Below, one piece after another: positions 1-11,500 of a stretch of DNA of 64,000 nt. Numbering within the stretch: the stretch's first letter is position 1; the number at the start of each line of letters is the position of its first letter. The stretch spans positions 15,550,071 through 15,614,070 of the forward strand of contig OZ024892.1 in assembly GCA_964017195.1 (NCBI GenBank), in the 5' to 3' direction. Under the pieces are notes generated by a model. It made no database searches. It was not told where the DNA came from and was given only the letters and a program-made list of their open reading frames with translations. Source of the stretch: Siderastrea radians (Eukaryota; Cnidaria; Anthozoa; Scleractinia; Rhizangiidae). A program made the translations under genes and the position numbers.

Positions 1-250
1 TCAAAACACGCCTTCGTGCGAGAGACTACCCCAACAGTCGAGTAGAAAGAATAAAGAATAGCGTCCGAAGTCAAATAAAAGGAGGTCGGCACTTCAACAA
101 AGAGAGACAGTGCGGAAAAAATTCTGCCTTTCGTAACAACGTACCACCCAGCTCTGCCTAATTTTAAGAACATCCTTATGAGAAAATGGCACTTACCGGT
201 AATTAAAAATCAACGATTACTAAGAGAAATATATAAACACATTAGCACGA
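1..250 (+). pseudogene. Reverse transcriptase C-terminal remnant (retroelement)
   Basis: Plus-strand translation from about 110 reads EKILPFVTTYHPALPNFKNI followed by LMRKWHL, and ends at a TGA near 256. This pattern (Ile-Leu-Pro-Phe-Val-Thr, Tyr-His-Pro, then a Trp-His about 20 residues on) is the C-terminal end of the Penelope/LINE-like reverse transcriptases common in cnidarian genomes. The stretch upstream (about 3-80) continues the similarity in another frame (KTRLRARDYPNS), and an in-frame TAA lies between, so the copy is frameshifted and dead. It runs off the left edge. The family is named from recall of the pattern; the broken state is seen directly. Confidence 0.55.
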
Positions 251-690
251 GCATGTGAGCTGCGTTTGGCCTGTCAACACTTTATTCTCTACTTGGGATA
301 GGTGCTGGTTCATTCATGTTGAAAGCCGGCTAAAAATCAGCCTTGAGAAAAAAGCCGTCAAATTCAGACTGAAAGCTCTGATTTTATTTTGAACCCTGCT
401 GGCCACTTAAACTGTTGGCGACTTCTTCATAGAATATGTACCTAACACAACACACAAGTTGATAACAATCAGTTATAAGATATTGAATTCTTATGACTAC
501 CGCCTCTTAAAGAAACCCCAGAACTTGAATATAATTAAATATACTTTATTTAGAAAAAAATTATCGAGATCTAGCATTTCTTAGAAATAATGATATTTTA
601 ATGATATTTTTATTAAAATAACCTAAAAACCACAGATGACGACATTGTTAAATCTTAAAATAATTTAAAAATGAAATTCTAGTCCCTTGC

Positions 691-1550
691 CTGCTGTAAA
701 TGTGCAAAGTACTGCAAGTTCTCCACCTTCGAAATCTCATTGTGATTTAAAAGAAGAGTAAAAGGTGAAATTCTTTTGGGAAGACACTCTATCCTCTTTA
801 AATGACGATCTGCAATAAGTAAAAGGCAATTTAAACTTAATCTAGGGTAGGTAAGGTTAACACATACAACTTCCAATGATAACTTGAAATTTGTCTTCAA
901 GAATTATTTTGTCTAGGATCAGGACTTTTGGATTATCCCAGCTTTTCTCTTTGAACATTTAAGAGTGATGTTTTTGAAACCTTTGAGTAGAAAAAGTGTA
1001 TTTAATAAGTAATTTGCTGAAACAGGCTTCATTTACCCCATGTTTCCCTGTGAACACTGACTGGGAACACTATGTGCAGAAAAGATGATGTGAAGCATGC
1101 AGCCTTTTTTCCCATATGTTGAAATACAGTTTCTTCTGGAAATAACAAAGAAGATAATCACACCTAATTCATGTTTAACAATTAATTAAGTTTCAAGTTC
1201 TCTCAAGAAAATATTAATTCTTCTTGACTATCCACACTGAGAGGACGTCCCAGGGTGGTGTCAAAATGAAGAGATGGGAATTAATGAGGAAGGGTGTGGG
1301 GGTATAAGGAGGGGGCAGATGAGGAAGTAAGGGGTATAATTTCCAGGAAGCAGAAAGTTAAAAACCCTTCCTTTCTTCTCCCATAACATATGTGTACTGA
1401 AGACCGAGGGATTTTTAATCTACCAGACTGCAAGAAAGAGAAGCACTACAATCTAATAGCACTGATTTTAGTCACAAAATGAAAGGGTAAGTTGAAATAG
1501 CACTCACCGGAAAGGTTAACAACACGACTGTCTGCTTCTTGGCCAGCCAT
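691..1550 (-). CDS. Leucine-rich-repeat protein, first two coding exons (partial)
   Basis: Exon 1 is 1508-1550: ATG, 14 codons (MAGQEADSRVVNLS) and one base, then a GTGAGT donor. Exon 2 is 691-809 after TTATTGCAG; the phase fits and it encodes a leucine-rich repeat (HLKRIECLP, then LLLNHNEISKVENLQYFAHLQQ as a typical LxxLxLxxNxI unit). The first part of the protein is thus an LRR with almost no N-terminal extension. No GT donor follows exon 2 before the in-frame TAG at 679-681; the only good donor is CAG|GCAAGG, a GC-AG type. The rest lies beyond the left edge. The exact LRR family is not recognised. An alternative is a short protein ending at that TAG, which I think unlikely for an LRR protein. 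Confidence 0.6.
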
Positions 1551-1559
1551 ACTGTCAGC

Positions 1560-3263
1560 ATGATTTGAAGGCATTACTGAAACTGACAGCTACTGAAAAA
1601 GAGAGACAAAACTGCTAGTACTAATGCTTAAGTCAGGGTAAAAGAAACCTTACCTCAAATAGAACCTTTATTTACTGTAGTTTACCAGACTGTGCGACTT
1701 GTTGCTGAGACAAGCTCTAGCAAGGGGGAAAACCTTTCGAAGTACAACACCTGTGGCGACATCAGCCAGTACCTTTTCAGAGCACTTTAACAAACCAAAG
1801 ACTGATGGGTACCTACTAACCTGCACTACAACTTTGTATAAGGTTAAGGTATGAGTGAGTGAGTTTATGGGCGAAATCCCATGGTGCAGGGCCCGAAATT
1901 GCGCCTAATACAAATTTAGGACTGATGAGACTTGTGTTAATGACATATTTAGCCCAAAATTTCACTCTCGGACAAATCCTTCTAGCTGGCCTTTCGAAAA
2001 GCAAAAGGGCCTCTTAAATACTTACCAAGAAGTCTTTGAAATCACAGCAAAGTAGTGTAAAACGCCTGGGGTACCGTAATCATTCCTCATAAGTACTATT
2101 TCTTCTTGAATTTCTCAACGCAAAACAAGTTGAAATCGCGCGAAAAGGCTCAAATCGATTCTCGCGCGAGTCCTACTCGGTCTGAAAAGAACGTTGTTTC
2201 CAAGGACTTGGTACCACAGGATGCCGAAGAAATGGTTTCATAGCGGCCCGGGAGCCAAGCACTGAGGCGTTTCCTGGGGATGTACTTTAACTTCGCAAAA
2301 AAAAATGTATAAAAATACTCCGCACCTCTTTTTCTGACATATAAAACAACTATTCATATGAACTATTCGTGGAGTCTTTTTTCTTGAATGGCTAAACAAT
2401 GATTCAGTTGGGTGTTTTTTATGGCATGTGACAGGAGCAATAATCGCGGCTACTGCATGTGATCGTAAAACGGCACTTAAAAATTAAAACTAGGGAACAA
2501 AGTTACAATCCAATAAATCTCTCATTTACTTATAGATAAATATATGAAAATTTATATATTTCTCTTCCATCAAATCCCTGATTGTTTTACAAAGAAAATC
2601 GCCCGAAAGAAAGCGTAAAAACGTGTGAGAGCTTTTTTTTTTGCTGAGCTTGTGTCTGAAAGAAAAAGGTCCGAAAATTTCGAAGATAACTGAAGTTTGC
2701 TCCGTTCCCACCCACTCGTATGCGAATGTTTGCCGAGTTTTACGCAGATTTTAATGAATTATTTGGATTATTTATTTCATTTATTTCATCGTATTAAAGA
2801 AAAAAAAAACATGAATGACACAGTTCTAAGTTTGAGCTAAATAAAAATGTGGAAAAAGTCACAGTTTTTTGTCCAAAATTTGATACTCGGCCAAGACGAT
2901 CTACTGGCAAATATCGATGACTCACTTTTACACTTCAGGGACAGATCTTGAGTTAAGAACTAAGAACAAAATAAAAGGACGGCTCCAGGAATACAAATTC
3001 AAAATACAAGTGTGTCATAAGCGGTAAATGTTACAGCTGTCCAGTTCATTATATTTTGATAAACCAAGAGCACATTGCAGTCTCTTGGATAAACACATGT
3101 TATATGAATGGCATTGCATATGTGTGCACGCTTTTGCTGCTCTATGACTTTGCGGATCTTCACTCAGTAACCTCTGTTTCGAAAGTCACTATACACAAGT
3201 ATTCTACTAAAAACCTGTAATAAGGAGGTAGTCATTTGACTCTATCAAGGTGGTATATGAAAA
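1560..3263. other. Intergenic stretch, no gene seen
   Basis: This lies between the 5' end of the LRR gene and the 3' end of the esterase gene, both on the minus strand. It should hold the LRR promoter and the esterase 3' UTR. Short open frames in it show no family motif or splice signals. I see no RNA gene or clear transposon here. Confidence 0.5.
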
Positions 3264-5437
3264 CTACAGCCAGAACATCGCTAGGATGGTGAAGAAGACT
3301 ATCTGACTATCTATGGTGACAAGTGAGCTAGCACCGCTGACTACTTCTTTCTTGGTGTCAAACTTCAGCTGAGCCAATTTAGGATAGTAATCATTCCAGA
3401 AGGCCATTCGTCTAGGATAAAATGACGCTGCCATCTTGGAATTCACTTCAACTTGCAGGTAAGTTCTGTGGCTTGTGTTGAACCTCTCCCAGGTGACACC
3501 GCTGACTGGCTGTGGTGTAGGATTGCCGGACCTGGCGAAGTTTGCGTATACTGCCATGATAAACAGACTGATATTTCTGTCAGTTGTGTCGTATTTAAAT
3601 GGGGAGTTCGGTAGGAACGGGATTCCAAAGTCGTACATAATGTTATTGCCATGGACCACACCCATCCACGGGGAACCAAAACTGACCTTTGACCGGTACG
3701 CGAACTCAAACATGTAGACCGGAGCAAATTGGCTGTGAATATCGGCGACCTTCTGACTGGGTGCAAAGTACATGTAATCGCTGATGAGGTCAACAAGTTG
3801 GCTTCTTAGTGCGTATTTATCAGTGTTGTCAGGCCATGGTGTGTACATAAACTCCAACGCATCCACGATAAGGACAGCGGTCTCTTTCCTGGAAGAAAAA
3901 TACGGTGAAAAAAATACGGTGAAAAAGGAGAATTCTGGGAGTGAAAAATTTTGAGAGCCGACATTATATCACAAATTTTTCGTTCCCTTCATAAGCTACA
4001 GTACAAATAATTAGTGTATTTCATCAAGATATTATGATCATCTGAATCGTTTGATTCTTATATGTACCGCTTACTGTTGCTTACAGACGAGGTGTATGGA
4101 GCTAAGCAAATCCTGGATACCAGGTAAATAAGATTCCGGTTTACCTCCTTACAGACGATTGTGACAATTTTTGCTATTTAAGTCACCCAGTAAAGTTGTC
4201 AAAAAAAACTGCTTTTGTCTGGTCACAAAACTTGCCTTAAAACAAACACTTATAAGAATAACAAACTGAGCTAAAAACAATATATATCCACGTACCCGTC
4301 GTTTCGGGCATGAGCCAGTTCCGATAGGAACCGTTTGAAGAAAGACGGGTTAACTCCGTTGTCCAGACTCTCCATCATACCGAAGGACCTTTTCGCTATC
4401 AAACCAAGAGTGCCGCCAGCTTCGTGGCTGTTAAAAGAGATCATCATTGTTGCGTTTTTGAAGTTACCCTTCTTTCGCAGATTTTGAGGTGTATCATGAA
4501 GAAAGAGCTTGTCCACAACCGGTGCCCATTGCAGATAATCAACGAATCGATAGTTTATTGTTTCTGAGGCTTTCTGTACGTCGGAGGCTTTTTTCTCGCG
4601 CATGCAGGCTGCCATAGAGTTGTGGTCACTCGTAGAACAACCCAACTTTTGTGCGAGTTTATTAGCGTGATGAAGACCCAATGAAACTGGCTGGATGGCA
4701 AACGGGCTTAAATCTACACCGCTTTCTGCAATAACCTGGTGGAAAAGACCCTGAGATAGAGGCGACATCAGATGGAGGCTAACACTCGAACCGCCAGCGC
4801 TTACTCCAAATATGGTCACCTTGCTGGGATTCCCGCCAAAATTCTCAATGTTGTCTCGCACCCACTTCAATGCTTCGACTTGATCCAACATTCCAAAATT
4901 TCCAGGAGCCGCGGAATCCCCGGTCGTCAGGAAGCCAAATGGACCGAGACGATATTGGATCACAACCACTACTACTCCATGCAGAGCTAAAATATCCCCG
5001 GGAAATGTGGCTGATGTACCGCCCTGGTAACCTCCTCCGTGGATGTAAACCATCACCGGTAAGCTAGAGCTAACGTTCGGGGTGTAGACGTCAAGGTACA
5101 AGCAATCTTCATTGTACGAGAAGTTTCCAATGAACAGTTTGGCTAAAAATTCAAGATCCGGTCCTTGCCAGCAGAGGTCCCCATGCTTTTTCGTCGGCAG
5201 AGTGTTTGGTTTCCACACTTTTGGCGGTTGTGGTGCTTCAAACCTGAGCTTTCCAATCGGTGGAGCGGCGAAAGGAACACCTAAAAACTTGCTGACCGAT
5301 TTGAACGGTGCTGAGACGTTCGAGTACGAAGCTGTCAGACCTTCGACCTTTCCATACGTGGTTGACACGAGTACTGCAGGGGACAGGGGCAAAAATACAC
5401 AAAATATTGACAAGGCTGTGAGAAAGGTCGTCAACAT
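3264..5437 (-). CDS. Secreted, probably GPI-anchored carboxylesterase / cholinesterase-like enzyme
   Basis: Two exons: 4296-5437 (donor GTACGT) and 3264-3888 (acceptor CTTCCAG), joined in phase 2; 588 residues, usual for the type-B carboxylesterase family. The second ATG (5437) is chosen because MLTTFLTALSIFCVFLPL is a clean signal peptide; an upstream in-frame ATG at 5491 would add 18 polar residues. The alpha/beta-hydrolase signs are all present: oxyanion HGGG (133-136), EDCLYLDVY, nucleophile elbow GVSAGG (Ser213), acid in SHEAGG (Glu339) and VVHGNNIMYDFG (His460). The elbow has Val where most members have Glu (GESAGG). The C-terminus ends in a hydrophobic stretch after a small-residue patch (GASS), like a GPI-attachment signal. 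It likely hydrolyses esters at the cell surface or outside it; substrate unknown. Acetylcholinesterase or neuroligin identity cannot be claimed, but the intact triad argues against a neuroligin. Confidence 0.9.
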
Positions 5438-5615
5438 GTTTCTCTTCAATTCGTAATAATTTTTCTTCAGAGGCAGTTTTGTCGGCTTCAAATAAACTGT
5501 TCCACATCTATATCAAATTTAATAACAGAACTTTCTTCTATAGTAGTTGCTACGCACGAGTGACAATTGTAGATCAATTGTGCGTGGGCGGGCGAGAAAT
5601 GACATCGTGATGTAA

Positions 5616-5636
5616 GGGCCAATTATGACGTCACCT
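5616..5636 (-). promoter_or_regulatory. CRE palindrome and CCAAT upstream of the esterase
   Basis: A full TGACGTCA palindrome lies at 5626-5633, about 190 bases upstream of the chosen esterase ATG, with a CCAAT-like GGCCAATT at 5617-5624 beside it. Such a pair is typical of CREB/ATF-responsive promoters. The role is inferred from sequence and position only. Confidence 0.4.
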
Positions 5637-5639
5637 TTC

Positions 5640-8500
5640 GTTTTCAAAAACACGCTTTATTTCCTCAACTTTTGCAAAACGTTTGTGACAGTGAAAACGG
5701 AATTCAGTTAAAAACTCATTGGAAGGAGAAGGTCTGTAGGGGAAACCCTTTCGCCAGCTAATTTCTTTGAAAAACGAAGCTTTGAAGGGAATTGAGCGAC
5801 GTGACAGAACTTTCCAAGTGGAACTGAAGAGGACACTTAAGAGCGTTTTTCAGGTACTATTGGGTAATTTCCGGAGTTAATTGAAATATCCGTGAAAACC
5901 AAAAAAGGATAAATATTTTTTCAACAGAATAATGGCTATCAATACAGTTGTGAATCCGTGCATAACGTTGGTGCTGTGCTTCCAAATTAGGCTAAATTTT
6001 GAAAAAAAGACGTGAGAGTTGGATAAAAGTACGTCAACTTCACGTTTAAAATGGCTGGATGTATGTTAAAGAAACGTGCAAAAGTTCATGCAGCACCTAG
6101 CATTGCCCAAATTTGGACTTCTTTTTTGCCTTACCCGTTTACGTTTTAAGCCTTTTTCGAACTTGTCATGTGCCGAGTCTAACTCAAATTAACTAAGTAA
6201 ACAACTTGTTCTTATTCGCTTAGACTCGGCCATGAAATTAAAGTTCGATGTTTCAAACAGGGCTTGCGTGAGTCTTCAGGTTTAAGAGCACTTTTACACC
6301 TGTTCACACCTCGTTACTAGTGTCGACTCCTTTCTTCAAAAGTTAACAAAGGTATTTCATATATATCTGGCAAATTCCCTTTCACTTGTAAAGTTTAGCT
6401 CCCTTTCAATGCATTCGTTTCCTTCGCCATATGATCTGCCATCAGGCATTTTTGCGCCAAGGTGAGAGAGGGAACTAATTGCAGATTATTTAGCATGTTG
6501 ACAACTACTCCAATGTCTCTTGCCAAATTTTAAAAACAAAGATACGAAACGTCACACCTCATTTTTCATTTTCACAAATTTATTTTACCACATGGGATAT
6601 ATTGAATTCCGATGAATATGGCCACGATTGCGTTATTTTGAAATTCTCCCGTCGTCTAGGCAATACAAAATTAGATTTTTACATCCGAAAATATTTTAAA
6701 CATTGACCATGGAAATTATATAAATCCGAGCGTTAACATACATTTTTCCAAAAGTCAAGTTGCATTCATTTCCCATTATAGAAGTAGTCGAAATGAAATT
6801 ATTTCCTTTGTGTGACCAGTCCCGAGATCTGAAACCTTAACTTTCTAATATTATTTGGTGGAGAAATTACTTATTGATCATTACCAAGACTGACGGACAC
6901 CAAATTGTTCTCATCTTTGGATACCAATAAATATCATGTACTGACGTACCCAAGTTTATAGACATTAAAAATTACAACCCATCTCACCTGGTTTGAGTAT
7001 GTGTAAAAAAAAATACCGACGACTAATTTTGAGATAATAAAAAATATGATTTGAAAAGAAAAACTTTTCATTTGACAAAATTTTGCCCACCTATTTTAAA
7101 CAAGAAACAAACCAAGTAACCCCCGCTTCCCCCCTCCAAATAATAGCCAAAAAATTCCACGTACGCCAAGTACATCACTAATTACTGTTTACTTGTTGGT
7201 TTAGCTGGTTTCCTTATCACTGTCGTAATTATTATATCTGGCCAATCACAACAAACACCCACAACGCAATGAACCAATCAGAACTCGAAACCAAAACATG
7301 CAACCCGTGCCAAGCGCGGGAAATGCGCACAAGCGCTCGGTTGTTATGTTGCTTCTAATATGGTTGAAAAACAAACAAACAAACAAACAAACAAACAAAA
7401 AATGTTTGATCTGATTGGCTCAAGCAATGCACGAGTATTTGAACCAATTACATCCCACAGCCGGTAACGTAAACGAGGAACACGTAACAACTTCCGACAG
7501 TTTATAAGAAAACCGCTCTTTCAAATTACAGAAATCGTATATGTTTTAAATGTTAGTTTTCGAAAAATAAAAATAACTCTTATGGGTAAACATTAAAGTC
7601 TTTCACGGTTGGATCTGCAAGTGCGGTGAACTGTGAAAGAAATAAAAAAGAAGAAAATTAGTGAAAGAAATCCACCACAACTGAAGGCATTTTTTTCTTG
7701 CAGCTTATAACGCAAAACCGTTACGAAAATATAGAGTTGTTATGCAACATTTCGAGAAGTAGAAGAAAGTTTTAAAGATAGTCTGGAAATTTTACTGCAA
7801 ACTGAAATCAGTTGTGGCTGGTCGCATAAGGTCCGGCTCAAAAGGATTCGACTTTTCCATTTAACACCGTTCAACATTGTTGAGTTCGCCCAGCAAGTTC
7901 AGTTAACGCGGTTTTGAATGATGTTGAATGATAATCTTGGATGATGTTGAACCCCTTTGACCGAGGCGTTACTAGTAACATAACAACTGCCTAGTGAAAC
8001 AGAACTTTTAGATAACACGGTGCTTTAACGCACGAAGCATTGCTTATCGTTATTATACATTAACATGTATCAATACACAGAAGAAGGGCAAAAAATAAAT
8101 AAATAAATAAATAAATAAATAAACTAGAAGTTTAAGTTGGCTCATACTAGACCTATCACACCGGTATATCGACACACACGGTTTTCGTCGTGTTCTCTTG
8201 GGTGTGAAATTCAAATACTTCTGTAGTAGCCGCTTTTTAATAAACAAGTGCAAAACAACGCTGGTCTCTATTTTAGAACCGAAAACTGTCTTTTACATCC
8301 AAAGAGAGTTAAACTGAACTTCACAAAGGAAATAATAAGCCGCGTGTAATTGAAATCGGGTAGAGAAGAGTAAAAAATAAAATAAAAAAGTATCCAGTTA
8401 TGCGGGTGATGAATCCCCTTTTTCGTTTGTTGCATACACATAATTGCAGTAACGTTGTCATATAAGAAAGCAAACACAAAAAACAACTGAAAAAAGCCAA
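5640..8500. other. Gene-free stretch between the esterase and the XDH 3' end
   Basis: No open frame with a family motif or splice signals was seen. It contains an imperfect hairpin at about 6157-6247 (GCCGAGTCTAA pairing with TTAGACTCGGC), a dispersed repeat copy at about 7238-7530, an (AAAC)n run at 7368-7400 and an (AAAT)n run at about 8091-8124. Confidence 0.5.
7238..7530. repeat. Dispersed repeat copy 1 (GGCCAATCACAACAAAC family)
   Basis: It shares ordered blocks with 14682-14945: GGCCAATCACAACAAAC, then AACTCGA, then CCAAGCGCGGGAAA, with several CCAAT/ATTGG pentamers. The two copies are in the same orientation. It is a non-coding interspersed repeat; its class is not clear. Confidence 0.55.
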
Positions 8501-8528
8501 ATAGGAATTAATTATCATAGTCAGGCTT

Positions 8529-11500
8529 TCAGTACTTTTCTTCCAAGAAAATGTGATCCAGGAGGGTAGCCAGGATCGTCTTCTTAGCTAAAAAGTTAAA
8601 ATAAAGAATTTTTGCAACAAACATCTGCTCAGTGGCAGTATACGAAGCTTTGATAATCCTTAATGCCTAATTAATTCCTATTTGCGTTTTTCAATTTTCA
8701 TTTTTGTATGACAACGTTATTGCAATTAGGTAAATCTGCACTCTTAAGAGATACCGCAAAATTGCTACTGTTACAGGGTAAAACCAAACGAACAGTAGCA
8801 ATCTCTCACCTGTTCAGTGAATCTGTCAACACAGGCCATTCTGATGCGCTCACTGGTGGCAGGACTGTCCAGTCTAAAGATCCCTTCAACACCTGACTCA
8901 CGCCTGCATAGTAATCAAATAAATGAAATAAGGAAAAGAAGGAAATTGAACTGGACTTGTAATATGTCAAATCGCGCTATTTTAAGATTATTTATATGAT
9001 ACCGGCCGGGTTTCAGTTCACCTCAGTTCCCATTTGTGGCCCTACATTCTTTCACATGATACCAGCGTAAAATCTCACCAGTACGAGTTGATCCCGGTAG
9101 CCATACCGAAACGATAATCTCAGTCCGGTACTAAAACTCAAGCCGGTTGTCCCGTAGTCGGTTGGTTGTCCTGTAATCAGATCGAAATCTAAACATTTCT
9201 TAGAGTTTCCACCTTATAACCTAGTAAGCTATGCCCACAGTTATGGCCATCGTTTCCTTTTCAAATTTAAACTCTTATCGCCATGAAAGAAGTTAACGTA
9301 AACGCGGTATAACGTTTCCATCTCGTAGTGAAATGAAGGTCGTAACGGTATAAAGTAAACAGATGTAAAGACTCCCTAAATAGAGCCACTGTATAAATTA
9401 CGCACTCTCACCTGGCGAACACGATGGCATCTTTAATGGCATAAAACACAGAGGCGGCAAGGAACAAAGGAGGCTCTCCGACAGCCTAAAAACAGAAATT
9501 AACCGGTAAAAATCAAAACAGTGTTTAGGGCCTGACTCAACTGGGAAACAATACGACGGAAACATTGTTTCCTCTGTGGCTAAACAACGCAACATATGTT
9601 TGCATAGCAAGTTTGCATCTTGAAAGCAACAATGTCAGTTTTGACTTGATTACATTCTTTTTTGTCTGCAAGAAGCAAAATTTGAGTTCCGCAATGTGTG
9701 TTTCCTGCGCCGCTATTAAAACTGGGAAACACTGACCTACCTCCACAACAATGTTTCCTAGTTTAGCGAAACCTTAAGATCTTGATAACAACCATGGCGA
9801 AGACGAAACGAGGCAATTAAAAGTAGACTGGAGCAAAAACACGCACATGCAAAGACACAATTTGTTTTCCTGTTGCTTCATATTGGCCACAACATGCTGC
9901 AATTCGGCAATGTTGTAATCGTATCAAACAAGATCGGATCGCTTTAAACGGTGAAATCAACAAATAGATGCATTTCGATTTACAAAGGAAAAACGATGGT
10001 TGAGAAAGGGGAAGATTAAGGTGGATTGTGAACGACCAACTTGCAAAACCATGACATGGCTCCTCAAATTCTGCTCAGGAAAACTAATGTGCAAAAAACA
10101 CACACATCCAAACCAAAAGTCTTTCTTACTTTTGAAGAATAAACCGCTTTTTCGTTCGGCGCACTGCGCAAAAGATGAACGTAAAACTCCACTGGAATGT
10201 CAGAAAACCCGGGAATCTTGTAGGCCCCAGGTCCTGTCGTCCATGGGGAGCCTGTCTGCGAGTAACGCACTTCTTCCAGAGTAAACAAGCCAAGTCCTTG
10301 AACAAAACCACCTTCGACCTAAAAGATTGCAACAACAAAATTAGATTAACATAAGGGTTTTACACAGAGTGCTAAGCATTGATACAAAATGTTAGGGAAG
10401 TCTGCCGTCAATTGGTGAGACGCTGTAACGTTATGAAGACCGGAAACTATGGAAAGAGTCCCTTACTAAGATTTCAAGCTCGAAATAATAGAATAGGCAA
10501 TCAATCACTAAGAGTGCGTGAGCTATGTGGGGTGGATGGGGGAATATTCTAGCTTATTGGTGTTTGTGGCATTAAACGCACCATTTCTAGTCGAGTTTCT
10601 ATCGTTACCAGAGTCATGAGATCCACTTCAACTTTCAACTTTCAACTTTATTTTACACTGTTTACAGCATTGACATTAATTATTTTTATAACACGTTTAC
10701 AACCATTTACTATAAAGAAGCGTAAAAGAAAATCACAATCTGAGGAAGTGCGTGTACAGAGGCCAAAGGAGCGATAGCTTTCGAGTTGGCCACTGTCATG
10801 TTAGCTGTAGAATTAGAGCCCAAGATTTGGTGCAAGACATCGTGAAAATATCCACGCCAAACCAGACGAGGTAGAACACACTTCCTAAGTCCATCAGTGT
10901 GGACAAGCTTGATGCGGTAGTGTTCTATTACATATGCAACAAACGCTGACGTAAATTCAGGATGGGCGATCGATGGCCAGTCCTCAGGAAAGCAGACTTT
11001 TAGAAACAGCAATTTGATTAATTGATTGCACTAGCCCAATGACAGTCTATGTAGAGTACATATCTGATGGGCTTGAAGTAGTTATAAACCGAACAGAAAC
11101 ATGAATCATGACGATAAATAAATAGAGGATATAACACGGCGCTTGAAGATATGAATTTCATTTTCGAGAGGTAAAAAACAATATTTTAACACGAGAAAAT
11201 AAAATTCATATCTTCAAACCGCCGTGTAATTTTCTTTTTATTGTATAGACAAGAGTATTTTTGTACAAACAACAGTGTGAAAGCTGGAAGTGAAGTCATC
11301 GATTTCCTCACTAGTGTCTATATAATAAAAAACGATATCAGATGTTGTCTTAGTAACTATTTGGTCACTGATGAAAAACAAACAAACAAATAAACAAACC
11401 TGCCCAATGTCGATAGCTGGGTTGAGGCTAGTACCAACATCCATCACTATGTCTGTGCGAAGAACCTGATGGAATTAATAAAGCATAGTAAGATGCCTGA

